DNA of 61,859 bases from Acetobacter malorum (lineage in GTDB: Bacteria > Pseudomonadota > Alphaproteobacteria > Acetobacterales > Acetobacteraceae): the NCBI RefSeq assembly GCF_002153605.1, contig NZ_JOPG01000019.1, positions 1-61,859 of the forward strand, written 5' to 3'. Under the pieces are notes generated by a model that saw nothing but the letters and a program-made list of their open reading frames with translations, made no database searches and was not told the DNA's origin. How positions within the stretch are numbered: the stretch's first letter is position 1; each line of letters starts with the position of its first letter. Below are positions 25,657 through 34,300 of this stretch, piece by piece. Both the position numbers and the translations under genes were made by a program.

Positions 25657-25683
25657 CTGGTGCCGGGAGGCTCCCGTCACCAG
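25657..25683 (+). promoter_or_regulatory. Intercistronic hairpin between tonB and exbB
   Basis: CTGGTG...CACCAG and CGGGA...TCCCG nest into one near-perfect hairpin with a GGC loop. No T-run follows, so it is more likely an mRNA-stability or processing element than a terminator; exbB follows after 28 bp. Confidence 0.6.
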
Positions 25684-25711
25684 GCCGACAAAGATAAGGA
25701 TTTTTAGGTAC

Positions 25712-26743
25712 ATGATCAGACTGTCTCGTCTTCCAGTGTCGGGTCTCGCGGTTCCGGCCCTTGCGGTCATGCTGGGCACGGCGACACCGGTTCTGGCCCT
25801 GGCTCAGGATGCTTCCTCCGCTCCTGCTGCTTCAGCGCCCGCTGCTACGGACTCCACCACAGCGCCTGCCGCTCCTGCTCCCGATGCCGCCGCTCCGGCT
25901 CCGACGGATACGGCTGCTCCTGCCGCCCCGACGCCTGACGCTTCCGCCCCGGCTGCCCCGGCAGCTGATGCGCCTGCTCCGGCTGCCGCTGCTCCGGCCA
26001 CAAAAGAAGAAGCCAACCCGTACGGTCTTGGCGCTCTGTGGTCCAACGGTGACATCATCGCACGTGGCGTGCTGATGATCATGCTGATCATGTCCCTGGG
26101 CACCTGGTTCATCATGATCACCAAGTTCATCGAACAGGCTCGTCTGTTCACGGCTGCTAAAGAAGCGACCAAACAGTTCTGGACGAAGAGCACCATTCAG
26201 GAAGGCGCTGCTGCCCTGAAGCCGACCTCTCCGTTCCGCTATATTGCTGACACCGGCATTGTGGCTGCTGAACATCATGAAGGCACGATGCAGGAATCCA
26301 TCGACCTGAACAGCTGGACCTCTCTGTCCATTCAGCGTTCGGTGAACAACATCCAGAACAGCCTGCAGTCTGGTCTGGCCTTCCTGGGCACCGTGGGTTC
26401 CACGTCTCCGTTCATTGGTCTGTTCGGCACCGTCTGGGGTATTTACCACGCTCTGACCGCCATCGGCATTGCTGGTCAGGCTTCCATCGACAAGGTTGCT
26501 GGTCCGGTTGGTGAATCCCTGATCATGACGGCTATTGGTCTGGCCACCGCTGTTCCGGCCGTGCTGGGTTACAACCTGCTGGTGCGTCGTAACAAAGGGG
26601 CTATGGACCGCGTGCGTGACTTTGCGGCTGACCTTCAGTCCATCCTGATTGGTGGCGTGCGTCATGGCGCCGGTGCAGAAAGCATCGTTGTGCGTCCTGA
26701 CAACTCCCCCACGACCTCAACTGTCTCTAACCGGGTAGGTTAA
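25712..26743 (+). CDS. exbB: MotA/TolQ/ExbB proton-channel protein with exported Ala/Pro-rich extension
   Basis: Stator-like inner-membrane subunit that uses the proton gradient to energise TonB. The protein (343 residues) starts with a signal sequence (LAVPALAVMLGTATPVLALAQ), then about 70 residues made almost only of Ala, Pro, Asp, Thr and Ser. It then enters the ExbB core: membrane helix 1 around VLMIMLIMSLGTWFIMITKF, and the conserved FLGTVGSTSPFIGLFGTVWGIYHAL and GESLIMTAIGLATAVPAVLGYN helices. Long forms with an exported N-terminus are known in alphaproteobacteria. The gene is followed 2 bp later by exbD. Confidence 0.92.
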   Translation: MIRLSRLPVSGLAVPALAVMLGTATPVLALAQDASSAPAASAPAATDSTTAPAAPAPDAAAPAPTDTAAPAAPTPDASAPAAPAADAPAPAAAAPATKEEANPYGLGALWSNGDIIARGVLMIMLIMSLGTWFIMITKFIEQARLFTAAKEATKQFWTKSTIQEGAAALKPTSPFRYIADTGIVAAEHHEGTMQESIDLNSWTSLSIQRSVNNIQNSLQSGLAFLGTVGSTSPFIGLFGTVWGIYHALTAIGIAGQASIDKVAGPVGESLIMTAIGLATAVPAVLGYNLLVRRNKGAMDRVRDFAADLQSILIGGVRHGAGAESIVVRPDNSPTTSTVSNRVG

Positions 26744-26745
26744 TC

Positions 26746-27171
26746 ATGGGTATGTCTGTCGGAGACAGCGGGGGCGAAGACGACGTCGTATCGGCGATCA
26801 ACACAACTCCCCTCGTTGATGTCATGCTGGTGTTGCTGATCATCTTTCTGATCACAATTCCGGTTGCAACCCACACGGTCAAGGTAACTTTGCCGAAGGA
26901 TATGAACCAGCCGACACAGACAAAGATGTCTAACGTCGTGCTTGCAGTGGCGGAAAACGGACAGGCATACTGGGACGAAACGCCGCTCAAGGGCCGGGCT
27001 GATCTTCTGGATCGGCTTGAAAAGGCAGCGGTCCAGAAACCGCAGCCGCAGATTCAGATCCGTGGCGACGTAAAGACACGCTATGAATCTGTCGGCAAGC
27101 TGGTCGAAGCCTGTCAGGAAGCTGGTATCTATCATATCGACTTCATTACCGAGCGGCCAAAAGCCAACTGA
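26746..27171 (+). CDS. exbD: Biopolymer transport protein ExbD (first copy)
   Basis: Inner-membrane partner of ExbB in proton-driven TonB energisation. One membrane helix carries the essential Asp: VSAINTTPLVDVMLVLLIIF. The remaining periplasmic domain (VLAVAENGQAYWDETPLKGRADLLDRL, IQIRGDVKTRYESVGKLVEACQEAGI) is the ExbD/TolR fold. The protein has 141 residues. ATG 26746, 2 bp after exbB, has GTAGG upstream. Confidence 0.94.
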   Translation: MGMSVGDSGGEDDVVSAINTTPLVDVMLVLLIIFLITIPVATHTVKVTLPKDMNQPTQTKMSNVVLAVAENGQAYWDETPLKGRADLLDRLEKAAVQKPQPQIQIRGDVKTRYESVGKLVEACQEAGIYHIDFITERPKAN

Positions 27172-27187
27172 CCGAACAGGGGTTCCG

Positions 27188-27210
27188 CCTTCTCTCCTAA
27201 GGGGAGAAGG
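27188..27210 (+). promoter_or_regulatory. Intercistronic hairpin between the two exbD genes
   Basis: CCTTCTCTCC (27188-27197) pairs with GGGGAGAAGG (27201-27210) across a TAA loop, with one G-T pair. There is no T-run. The 118-bp spacer separates otherwise tightly packed cistrons, so the hairpin may mark a processing or stability boundary. Confidence 0.6.
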
Positions 27211-27289
27211 TGGGCTTCAGTCCACTATCCCGCGTCCGGCCTGGTTTGGACCGTGCCGTGGAACCAAGAGTTTGAGAGAGTGACACCCC

Positions 27290-27730
27290 ATGGGCATGAA
27301 TGTCGGATCGGAAAGCACGACGGAAGACGAAGGCATTGTCGATATCAACACCACGCCGTTGATCGACGTGATGCTGGTTCTGCTGATCATGCTTATCATC
27401 ACAATTCCATTGCAGACCCAGGCCGTTTCCATTGACCTTCCGCAGGGCAACCCCCCGCCCTCCACGGTTGAATCTCCCGTGGTGACGCTGGCTGTCGATT
27501 TTGACAACAGCATTACCTGGAACGGGCAGCCGGTTACCAGTGAGGATGATCTGCAGGCCCGCCTGCGTGAAGCCGCAACTGGCCCCGAAGACCAGCAGCC
27601 GGAAGTGCACCTGCAGCCAAACCGTCTGGCCGATTACAAAACGGTGGTGCATGTTATGGCAGACGCCCAGCGACTTGGCGTGACCAAGCTTGGTATCGTC
27701 GGGCAGGAACAATTCGCAGAAGGTCAGTGA
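27290..27730 (+). CDS. exbD: Biopolymer transport protein ExbD (second copy)
   Basis: Second ExbD-type subunit, 146 residues, similar in layout to the first but clearly diverged. The membrane helix IVDINTTPLIDVMLVLLIMLIITIP includes the proton-carrying Asp, followed by a periplasmic TolR-like domain (VVTLAVDFDNSITWNGQPVTSEDDLQARL, VHLQPNRLADYKTVVHVMADAQRLGV). Two ExbDs beside one ExbB also occur in Xanthomonas, where the second copy has a specialised role. The stop codon is 4 bp before the TPR gene. Confidence 0.93.
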   Translation: MGMNVGSESTTEDEGIVDINTTPLIDVMLVLLIMLIITIPLQTQAVSIDLPQGNPPPSTVESPVVTLAVDFDNSITWNGQPVTSEDDLQARLREAATGPEDQQPEVHLQPNRLADYKTVVHVMADAQRLGVTKLGIVGQEQFAEGQ

Positions 27731-27734
27731 TCTG

Positions 27735-28955
27735 ATGTCATCTCGTCTTTTACGCGTCGCGCTGTTCGCCAGTGCTGCATTCGCTCTCTCTTATCCCGCC
27801 GCCAAGGCTGAGGATGTGCTGGGGGCGGATGTTGGCAAGGCGCTCCAGCAGGCACAATCCGCTCTGTCCGCTCACGACTACACCAAGGCTATGGCCGCGG
27901 TGAATGCCGCTGACGCGGTAAAGGGCAAGAGTGACTACGAGTCCTACACCATCACCCAGATGCGTGCCGCTGTGGCGACACAGGGCGGCAATCTGGATGT
28001 GGCAACACAGGCTTATGACAAGCTGATTGCCTCCCCGCGTACGCCCAAGGACACCAAGCACCAGATGCTGATGTCTGAAGCAACAATGGCCTATACCGCA
28101 AAGGACTATCCGCGCGCGGTTAAAGCCATTGAGCGCTACCAGAAGGAAGTTGGCTCCAACGCCACAATGGATACGCTTCTGGCGCAGTCCTACTACCTTC
28201 AGAAAGATTATCCGAATTCCGTTCGGGTGCTGAAGCAGCAGATCGATCAGGAAATCAAGGCGAAGAAGACGCCGGCAGAATCTCAGCTTCAGATGCTGGG
28301 TGCCAGTGCGACCGCCATGAAGGATTCCGCGACCACCACGCATGCGTATGTGCTGCTGGCCACCTATTATCCCAAGCAGGAATACTGGGCGCTGCTGCTA
28401 CACGAACTCATCGTGAACCCCAAGATTCCGACGTCACTCCAGCTGGATGTCTACCGTATCCGTCTGGCTGCCGGGAACGTGTCTCAGGCACGTGACTTCA
28501 TGGAAATGACGGAAATTGCCATGCAGGCTGGCATGCCGCAGCTGGCGCTGGACCTGATGAATCAGGGCTATCAGGCCAATGTGCTGGGGCAGGGTGCAGA
28601 AGCACCGCGTCAGGCACGCCTGAAAGCTATGGTTGAAAAATCCGTAGCCGACAAAAAAGCGTCCATTGCGGCTGATGAAGCAGCAGCGCTCAAGGCGAAG
28701 ACCGGCGATGACCTGATGACGGTTGGCTACAACTACGTCACCTTTGGGCAGGCTGATAAAGGCCTCGGCCTGATGCAGCAGGCGATGACCAAGGGTGTGA
28801 CGGACATGAATGTGGCCCGCCTCCATTACGGTCTGGCTCAGCTGGCTGCCGGTAAAAAGGCAGATGCTATTGCCACGCTTAAAACCGTTGAAGGTGGCGG
28901 CGGCGCGCAGGACATTGCTCAGCTCTGGGTGCTGAAGCTCTCTGCTGCCAAATAA
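27735..28955 (+). CDS. Exported TPR-repeat protein of the ton cluster
   Basis: A 406-residue protein with a signal peptide (LLRVALFASAAFALSYPAAKAE) and a mature part made of helix pairs typical of tetratricopeptide-like repeats, for example ALQQAQSALSAHDYTKAMAAVNAAD, VATQAYDKLIASPRTPKDTKHQML and MAYTAKDYPRAVKAIERYQKEVG. It should be periplasmic. Start ATG 27735 lies 4 bp after the second exbD; the frame is open slightly upstream. It is the last gene before the terminator at 28982 and is probably co-transcribed with tonB-exbB-exbD-exbD. TPR proteins accompany some Vibrio TonB2-type systems, so a role as a periplasmic scaffold of this Ton complex is plausible but inferred. Confidence 0.85.
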   Translation: MSSRLLRVALFASAAFALSYPAAKAEDVLGADVGKALQQAQSALSAHDYTKAMAAVNAADAVKGKSDYESYTITQMRAAVATQGGNLDVATQAYDKLIASPRTPKDTKHQMLMSEATMAYTAKDYPRAVKAIERYQKEVGSNATMDTLLAQSYYLQKDYPNSVRVLKQQIDQEIKAKKTPAESQLQMLGASATAMKDSATTTHAYVLLATYYPKQEYWALLLHELIVNPKIPTSLQLDVYRIRLAAGNVSQARDFMEMTEIAMQAGMPQLALDLMNQGYQANVLGQGAEAPRQARLKAMVEKSVADKKASIAADEAAALKAKTGDDLMTVGYNYVTFGQADKGLGLMQQAMTKGVTDMNVARLHYGLAQLAAGKKADAIATLKTVEGGGGAQDIAQLWVLKLSAAK

Positions 28956-28981
28956 AAGCAGTTGACCCTCTCCGGGTGTGG

Positions 28982-29011
28982 AAAAGGCCGTCTCTTCAGA
29001 CGGCCTTTTTT
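28982..29011 (+). terminator. Intrinsic terminator of the ton cluster
   Basis: GGCCGTCT (28986-28993) pairs perfectly with AGACGGCC (28998-29005) across CTTC, with an A-run before and six T after. Confidence 0.93.
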
Positions 29012-29108
29012 ATTGCCCGTAGTCTTTCTGTAGGCGGGGGCAGGCTGCCAGACCCTTGCGGGCAGATTTCTCTTGTGAGAGGCGGTCCGCTGGTGGCAAC
29101 AGCGGGGC

Positions 29109-29660
29109 ATGAGTTCTTCTGTCCCTTTCCCCGGTGAAAAGCCTTCCCGTGTTTCTGTGCGTCTGGCGCGGTATGAAGATGTGGTGTTGCTGCCCGAAAT
29201 TGAACGTTCTGCGGCACAGAGCTTCAGAACCATTCCCTCTCTGGCATGGATTGCTGAGGGAGATTGCCTCCCGATAGACACGCATCTGGCCAGTCTGGAG
29301 GCTAGCACGTGCTGGGTGGCCGTGACGGAACAACAACGCCTCGTCGGGTTTCTGACCGCCGAACGCTTGCAGGACAGGCTCCATATTCTGGAAATATCGG
29401 TAGAGGCACAGGCGCAAGGGCGCGGGGTGGGCAGAGCTTTGCTTGCAGAGGCCTGTGAGGCCGCGCAGCAGACAGGCCTTAAGCGGGTCACGCTCACCAC
29501 CTGTCGGGATGTGCCTTGGAACGCCCCTTTTTACCATAAAATCGGTTTTGAGTATCTGGAGGAGCCAGCGCTGGATAGTGATTTGCGGGCTGCTCTTAAG
29601 GAAGAAGAAGCCTGCGGTTTCCTGCCCGGCACGCGTTGCGCCATGCAGCGCTGCCTGTAA
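29109..29660 (+). CDS. GNAT family N-acetyltransferase
   Basis: A 183-residue acetyl-CoA-dependent acyltransferase of unknown substrate. After VSVRLARYEDVVLLPEIERSAAQSF, typical of the first helix of GNAT proteins, come the central strand CWVAVTEQQRLVGFLTAERL, and motif A LHILEISVEAQAQGRGVGRALLAEACEAAQQ with the acetyl-CoA loop QGRGVG. The C-terminal LTTCRDVPWNAPFYHKIGFEYLEE completes the fold. It stands alone between the ton-cluster terminator and the converging efflux operon. The substrate cannot be predicted. Confidence 0.88.
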   Translation: MSSSVPFPGEKPSRVSVRLARYEDVVLLPEIERSAAQSFRTIPSLAWIAEGDCLPIDTHLASLEASTCWVAVTEQQRLVGFLTAERLQDRLHILEISVEAQAQGRGVGRALLAEACEAAQQTGLKRVTLTTCRDVPWNAPFYHKIGFEYLEEPALDSDLRAALKEEEACGFLPGTRCAMQRCL

Positions 29661-29709
29661 CGGTTTTTTCTGAAAGCGACTGCGGCCTTGTCGCCGACTC
29701 AGGATTTCT

Positions 29710-29745
29710 GGCTGAGAGCATGCCCTTTACAGGTTGCTCTCAGCC
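29710..29745. terminator. Hairpin between converging genes, possible terminator
   Basis: GGCTGAGAGC (29710-29719) pairs perfectly with GCTCTCAGCC (29736-29745) around a 16-base loop. Only three T follow on the plus side, so termination strength is uncertain. Confidence 0.5.
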
Positions 29746-29755
29746 TTTGCTCGCT

Positions 29756-31348
29756 TCAACGCGTGCTGGTGCTGGTGCTGGTGCTGGTGCTGGTGCTGGT
29801 GCTGGTGCTGCTGGTGTTCCCCGCGGTAGTCTGGCGTACCACAGTGGAAGGCTGAGCAGGCGCCAGCGTGTGTTGAGTCCAGCCCCCGCCCAGAGCGCGA
29901 TAGATGGTGATGAGGTTCTGGTAGTTAGAGACCGCCACCATAATCTGCATCTGCTGGGCCTGCAGGTAAGAGCGCTGGGATTCCAGCGTGGTCAGATAGG
30001 AGTCGGACCCTGCGTTAAAGCGCATTTTTGCCAGACGGAACGCATCGGCAGAGGAAACAACCAGATTATCGGCCTGTTTTTTCTCGTCCAGATAGGCTTC
30101 ACGCGCGGCCAGTGCATCGGCCACTTCGCGGAAGGCGGTCTGAACGGTCTTTTCATAGGTCGCAATCTGGACGTCACGCGCGGCTTTGGAGGCTTTCAGG
30201 TTCCCGCTGTTCATGCCCCACGTCCAGAGTGGAATTTGCAGGGACGGATTCAGCCCCCATGTCGTGGCTGCCGCCGTGAACATTTTGTGGAACTGAAGAC
30301 TGGAAACGCCGTCTGTTGCCGTCAGAGTCAGGCGCGGGAAGAAGGCCGCACGGGCCGCCCCAATATCGGCCTGCGCTGCCAGCAGGTTATGCTCGGCAGA
30401 AACAATATCCGGACGCCGTTCCAGCAGGTCTGACGGCAAGCCTGCCGGCAGGTCTGCCAGCAGAGTCTGTTCCCCCAAAGCGCGGGGCGGCGGCAGATCA
30501 GCCGGGATAGGCGCGCCAATCAGCAGGGCAATCAGGTTTTCATCCTGCTCCACTTTCCGGCGGGAGTCGGCGCGGAGAGCCGCACTTTGCTGCACCTGCG
30601 TTTCCGCCTGACGGACGGTGAGCAGGTTTTCTTCCCCGTGCTCATACTTTGTACGGGTGAGGTTCAGGGTATCCTGCTGGTTGGCCAGCGTTGTGTCTGC
30701 CAGAGCCAGTGTGTCCCGATCCCCCAACCACGTCACATACGCTGTGGCGACCTGTGAAATGATGCTGATGAGCATGCTGCGCAGGGAGGCTTCCTGAGCA
30801 AGAGCCTTCTGTGCAGATTCCTGCGTCAGGCTGCGGATACGGCCAAACAGATCAATCTCGTATGAGGAAAAGCCGATCCCGCCCTGATAGTATTTAAAGA
30901 CGCGGCCCCCACCAAAGGGTTCGTCGCTCCTGTTCTGCTCCAGACCCGGAGCAAAGGAGAGCCCCGACGCACTGGCCGGAGCCTGATACATCGGACCGCC
31001 TGTGGCAGAAATGGTGGGGAAGAGGCCCGCATGCTGCACATCATACTGCCCCTGTGCCTGCGCGATATTGGCTGCGGAGATGCGCAGATCCCGGTTTTCA
31101 CGCAGGGCAATAGTGATCAGGGCTTTCAGCCGGGGGTCGGTAAAGAAATCCTCCCAACCGATGGTGTAGGCCGCCTGCGCAAGGCGCGGGTTCCCCGTGG
31201 TCTGATACCCGGGAAAGGTGGTGGCCAGCGGCGGAGTGGGCCGCGTGTATTTGGGGATCATGGTGCAGCCGGACAGCAGACCGGCTGCCAGAGACAGACT
31301 CAGAGCACGGAAGCGGCGCGAGGAGTGTGAGGGGACGTGTGACGACAT
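29756..31348 (-). CDS. Outer-membrane efflux lipoprotein (OprM/NodT family)
   Basis: TolC-like outer-membrane channel of a tripartite RND efflux pump. The 530-residue protein has a lipoprotein signal peptide with lipobox LLSGC (Cys 28), and two outer-membrane-factor repeats recognisable by IGWEDFFTDPRLKALITIALRENRDLRISAANI, SYEIDLFGRIRSL, the LLERRPDIVSAEHNLLAAQADIGAARAAFFP signature and FREVADALAAREAYLDEK. The C-terminus ends in a Thr-Ser repeat encoded by hexamer repeats. ATG 31348 was chosen for the lipobox; the frame is open upstream. It starts 4 bp after the RND pump gene, so it is the third gene of that operon. Confidence 0.93.
   Translation of the reverse strand: MSSHVPSHSSRRFRALSLSLAAGLLSGCTMIPKYTRPTPPLATTFPGYQTTGNPRLAQAAYTIGWEDFFTDPRLKALITIALRENRDLRISAANIAQAQGQYDVQHAGLFPTISATGGPMYQAPASASGLSFAPGLEQNRSDEPFGGGRVFKYYQGGIGFSSYEIDLFGRIRSLTQESAQKALAQEASLRSMLISIISQVATAYVTWLGDRDTLALADTTLANQQDTLNLTRTKYEHGEENLLTVRQAETQVQQSAALRADSRRKVEQDENLIALLIGAPIPADLPPPRALGEQTLLADLPAGLPSDLLERRPDIVSAEHNLLAAQADIGAARAAFFPRLTLTATDGVSSLQFHKMFTAAATTWGLNPSLQIPLWTWGMNSGNLKASKAARDVQIATYEKTVQTAFREVADALAAREAYLDEKKQADNLVVSSADAFRLAKMRFNAGSDSYLTTLESQRSYLQAQQMQIMVAVSNYQNLITIYRALGGGWTQHTLAPAQPSTVVRQTTAGNTSSTSTSTSTSTSTSTSTR
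29765..29810. repeat. GCTGGT hexamer microsatellite at the 3' end of the efflux channel gene
   Basis: Seven perfect GCTGGT units (29765-29806) plus a partial unit. On the coding (minus) strand it reads ACC AGC repeatedly, giving a Thr-Ser dipeptide repeat just before the stop codon. Copy-number change would keep the frame. Confidence 0.9.
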
Positions 31349-31352
31349 GCGC

Positions 31353-34300
31353 TTACTCGTTTCCGGGAACTGACGGGGCAGAAGACGGGGTTTCCTGACG
31401 TTCGCTAAGGCGACGGACCTTGAACAGCCGCAGCACCACCACGAAGAAAACCGGCACAAAATAGACCGCCAGCAGGGTGGCCGTGGCCATGCCGCCCACC
31501 ACTGCGGTGCCAATGGCCACGCGGGAGGCGCTGCCCGCGCCTGTTGCGATGGCCAGCGGGAACACGCCGACAACCAGCGCAATGGAGGTCATCAGAATGG
31601 GGCGCAGACGTTCGCGGGCGGCCGTCAGCACCGCGTCACTCAGGGACTCGCCGCGTTCAAAGGCCATTTTTGCGAATTCTACAATCAGAATGGCGTTTTT
31701 CACGGCCAGACCAACCGTGGTCAGCAGACCCACCTGAAAATAGACGTCGTTATCAAGGTTGCGCCACAGCGTTGCGGCAATGGCTCCCAGCACGCCCAGC
31801 GGAATGACCAGCATCACCGCCAGCGGGATAGCCCAGCTTTCATACAAAGCCGCCAGACAGAGCAGGATGACAATCATCGCCAGCGCATACAGCGGGCCGG
31901 TGGAGGAGCCGGAGGCAACCTGTTCAAAGGACAGGCCGGTCCACTCGTAGCCAACGCCAGCCGGAAGTTTGTCCAGAACGCTTTTAATCGCGTTGATGGA
32001 ATCGCCCGAGCTGTACCCCGGAGCAGGCTGGCCCAGAATTTCAAAGGCGTTCAGGCCGTTATAGTTTTCCACTTTCTGCGGACCGACTTCCCAGTGCCCC
32101 GATGCAAAGGCGTTCAGGGGGGTGAGGGTCTGCAGGGCGTTGCGGATATACCATTTGTCCAGATCGCTCGGCAGCATACGCGCTTCCGGCACGCCCTGAA
32201 TATAGACCTGCTTCACACGGTCATTCCGGGTGAACTGGTTCACATAGATGGACCCCAGCGCCCCCTGAATGGTGCTGTTGATGTCATCAATAGTGATGCC
32301 CAGTGCGTTGGCTTTTTCCCGGTCGATATCCAGATGGTACTGGGAGGCATCTTCCATGCCGTTCGGGCGCACGGCCATCAGGCGCGGATCTTTGGAGGCC
32401 AGACCCAGGACCATATTCCGGGCTTCCAGCAGCTTCTGGTGGCCCAGATGGCCGCGGTCTTCCAGCTCAAGGTCAAAGCCGGTGGCATTACCCAGTTCCA
32501 GCACCGCTGGCGGGTTAATGGCAAAGATCTGGGCTTTGGGGCTGAACCAGAAGTGCTTCATGATCCGGCCAGCAATGGCCGAGGATGTCTGGGAGGCCAG
32601 AGGGCGGTTTTCCCAGTCTTTCAGACGGATGAAGAACGCGCCGGAGTTCTGGCCCTGACCGGCAAAGTTGAACCCGTTAATGGAATAGACGGATTCAACC
32701 AGCGAGCCTTCGGACTTGAGGATATAGTCGGCAACCTCGTGGTTAACGGCCTGTGTTTCCGCCATGGGCGTGTTAGGCGGCATGGTAATCTGCCCGAAGA
32801 TCAGCCCCTGATCCTCATCCGGCAGGAAGCCCCCGGGCAGACGCATGAACAGGAAGACAGCCAGCGCCGTGATCACCACAAAACCCAGCATAGAGAGGAC
32901 GGTGCTGCCAATAAGGAACTGCACACCGCGCAGATAGCCATTGGTCAGACGGTTGAACTGGCGGTTGAACCAGCCAGCCGGGCCGGTCGTTTTCTCATGC
33001 CCACCAGCCTTGAGCATGGTGGCGCACAGGGCGGGGGTCAGCACCATGGCGACCAGAACAGACAGCCACATGGCTGCAACAATGGTGACGGAGAACTGGC
33101 GGTAAATCACTCCGGTAGAGCCGGAGAAGGCCGCCATGGGCAGGAAGACGGCGGTCAGCACCAGCACGATGCCGACCAGTGCGCCGGAGATTTCATCCAT
33201 GGAGACACGGGCCGCATCCACGGGAGAAAGCTTCTTCTCCGTCATCACACGTTCAACGTTTTCCACCACCACAATGGCGTCATCCACCAGCAGGCCCACG
33301 GCCAGAATCATGGCCAGCATGGTCAGGGTGTTGATGGAGTAGCCCAGAACATTCAGCACGCCGAAGGTGCCCAGCAGCACCACCGGCACGGCAATGGTCG
33401 GGATAAGGGTTGCGCGGAAGTTCTGCAGGAAGATCAGCATCACCACAAACACGAGCGCGATGGCTTCCAGCAGGGTTTTGACGACTTCCTCAATGGAGAG
33501 GACGATGAACGGCTCGGTATCCAGCGGGTAAACGGTTTTCAGGCCCGGCGGGAAGAACTTTTCAAGCTGACCGATCTCGGCGCGGATGGCCGCTTCCGTT
33601 TGCATCTGGTTCGCGCCGGGGGCGAGCTTCAGCGCCATGCCGGAGGCGGGCATGTTGTTGTAGAAGGAGTTGGTATTATAGGTCTGCGGACCCAACTCCA
33701 CCTTGGCGATATCGCTGATGCGGACCTGAGACCCATCAGGCTGCACCTTGAGCAGAATTTTCTGGAATTCTTCCGGTGAGGTCAGACGCGTCGGGCCGAT
33801 GATGGTGGCATCCAGACGGATGTCTTTCTTGGCGGGCAGGCCGCCCAGCTCACCGGAGGAGACCTGAATGTTCTGGGTCTGGATGGCTGTCTGAACGTCC
33901 TTGATGGTCAGGCCGTAATTGAACAGCTTGCCAGGGTCCATCCAGATCCGCATGGCGTATTCGGAGCCGAACAGCGTGTGGTCGCCCACGCCGGACACGC
34001 GGCTGAGCGGATCGGAAATGCTGGAGGCCACGTAGTCGGCAATATCACTGCCGGTCATGCTGCCATCGGTGGAGATAAAGGCCAGAACCATCATGAAGTT
34101 CTTCACGGCCTTGGTGATGCTCAGGCCCTGTGCCGTGACTTCCGTCGGCAGCTTGGGCTGGGCCAGTTGCAGCTTATTCTGCACCTGCACCTGCGCAATA
34201 TCCGGGTTGGTCCCCTGTGCGAAGGTGAGGTCAATCTCCATCATGCCCGAGGCGTAGGACTGGGAGGAAATATATTCCAGATGATCCAGCCCGAACATCT

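Noticed and set aside
27690..27734. GTG start at 27690 for the TPR protein
   Set aside because: It overlaps the end of the second exbD and precedes the signal peptide with unrelated residues; ATG 27735 fits a normal exported protein.
32094..33779. Long plus-strand open frame (561 codons) opposite the RND pump gene
   Set aside because: His/Gln/Gly-rich composition without any fold or motif, exactly antisense to a highly conserved gene; a shadow of GC-rich codon usage.
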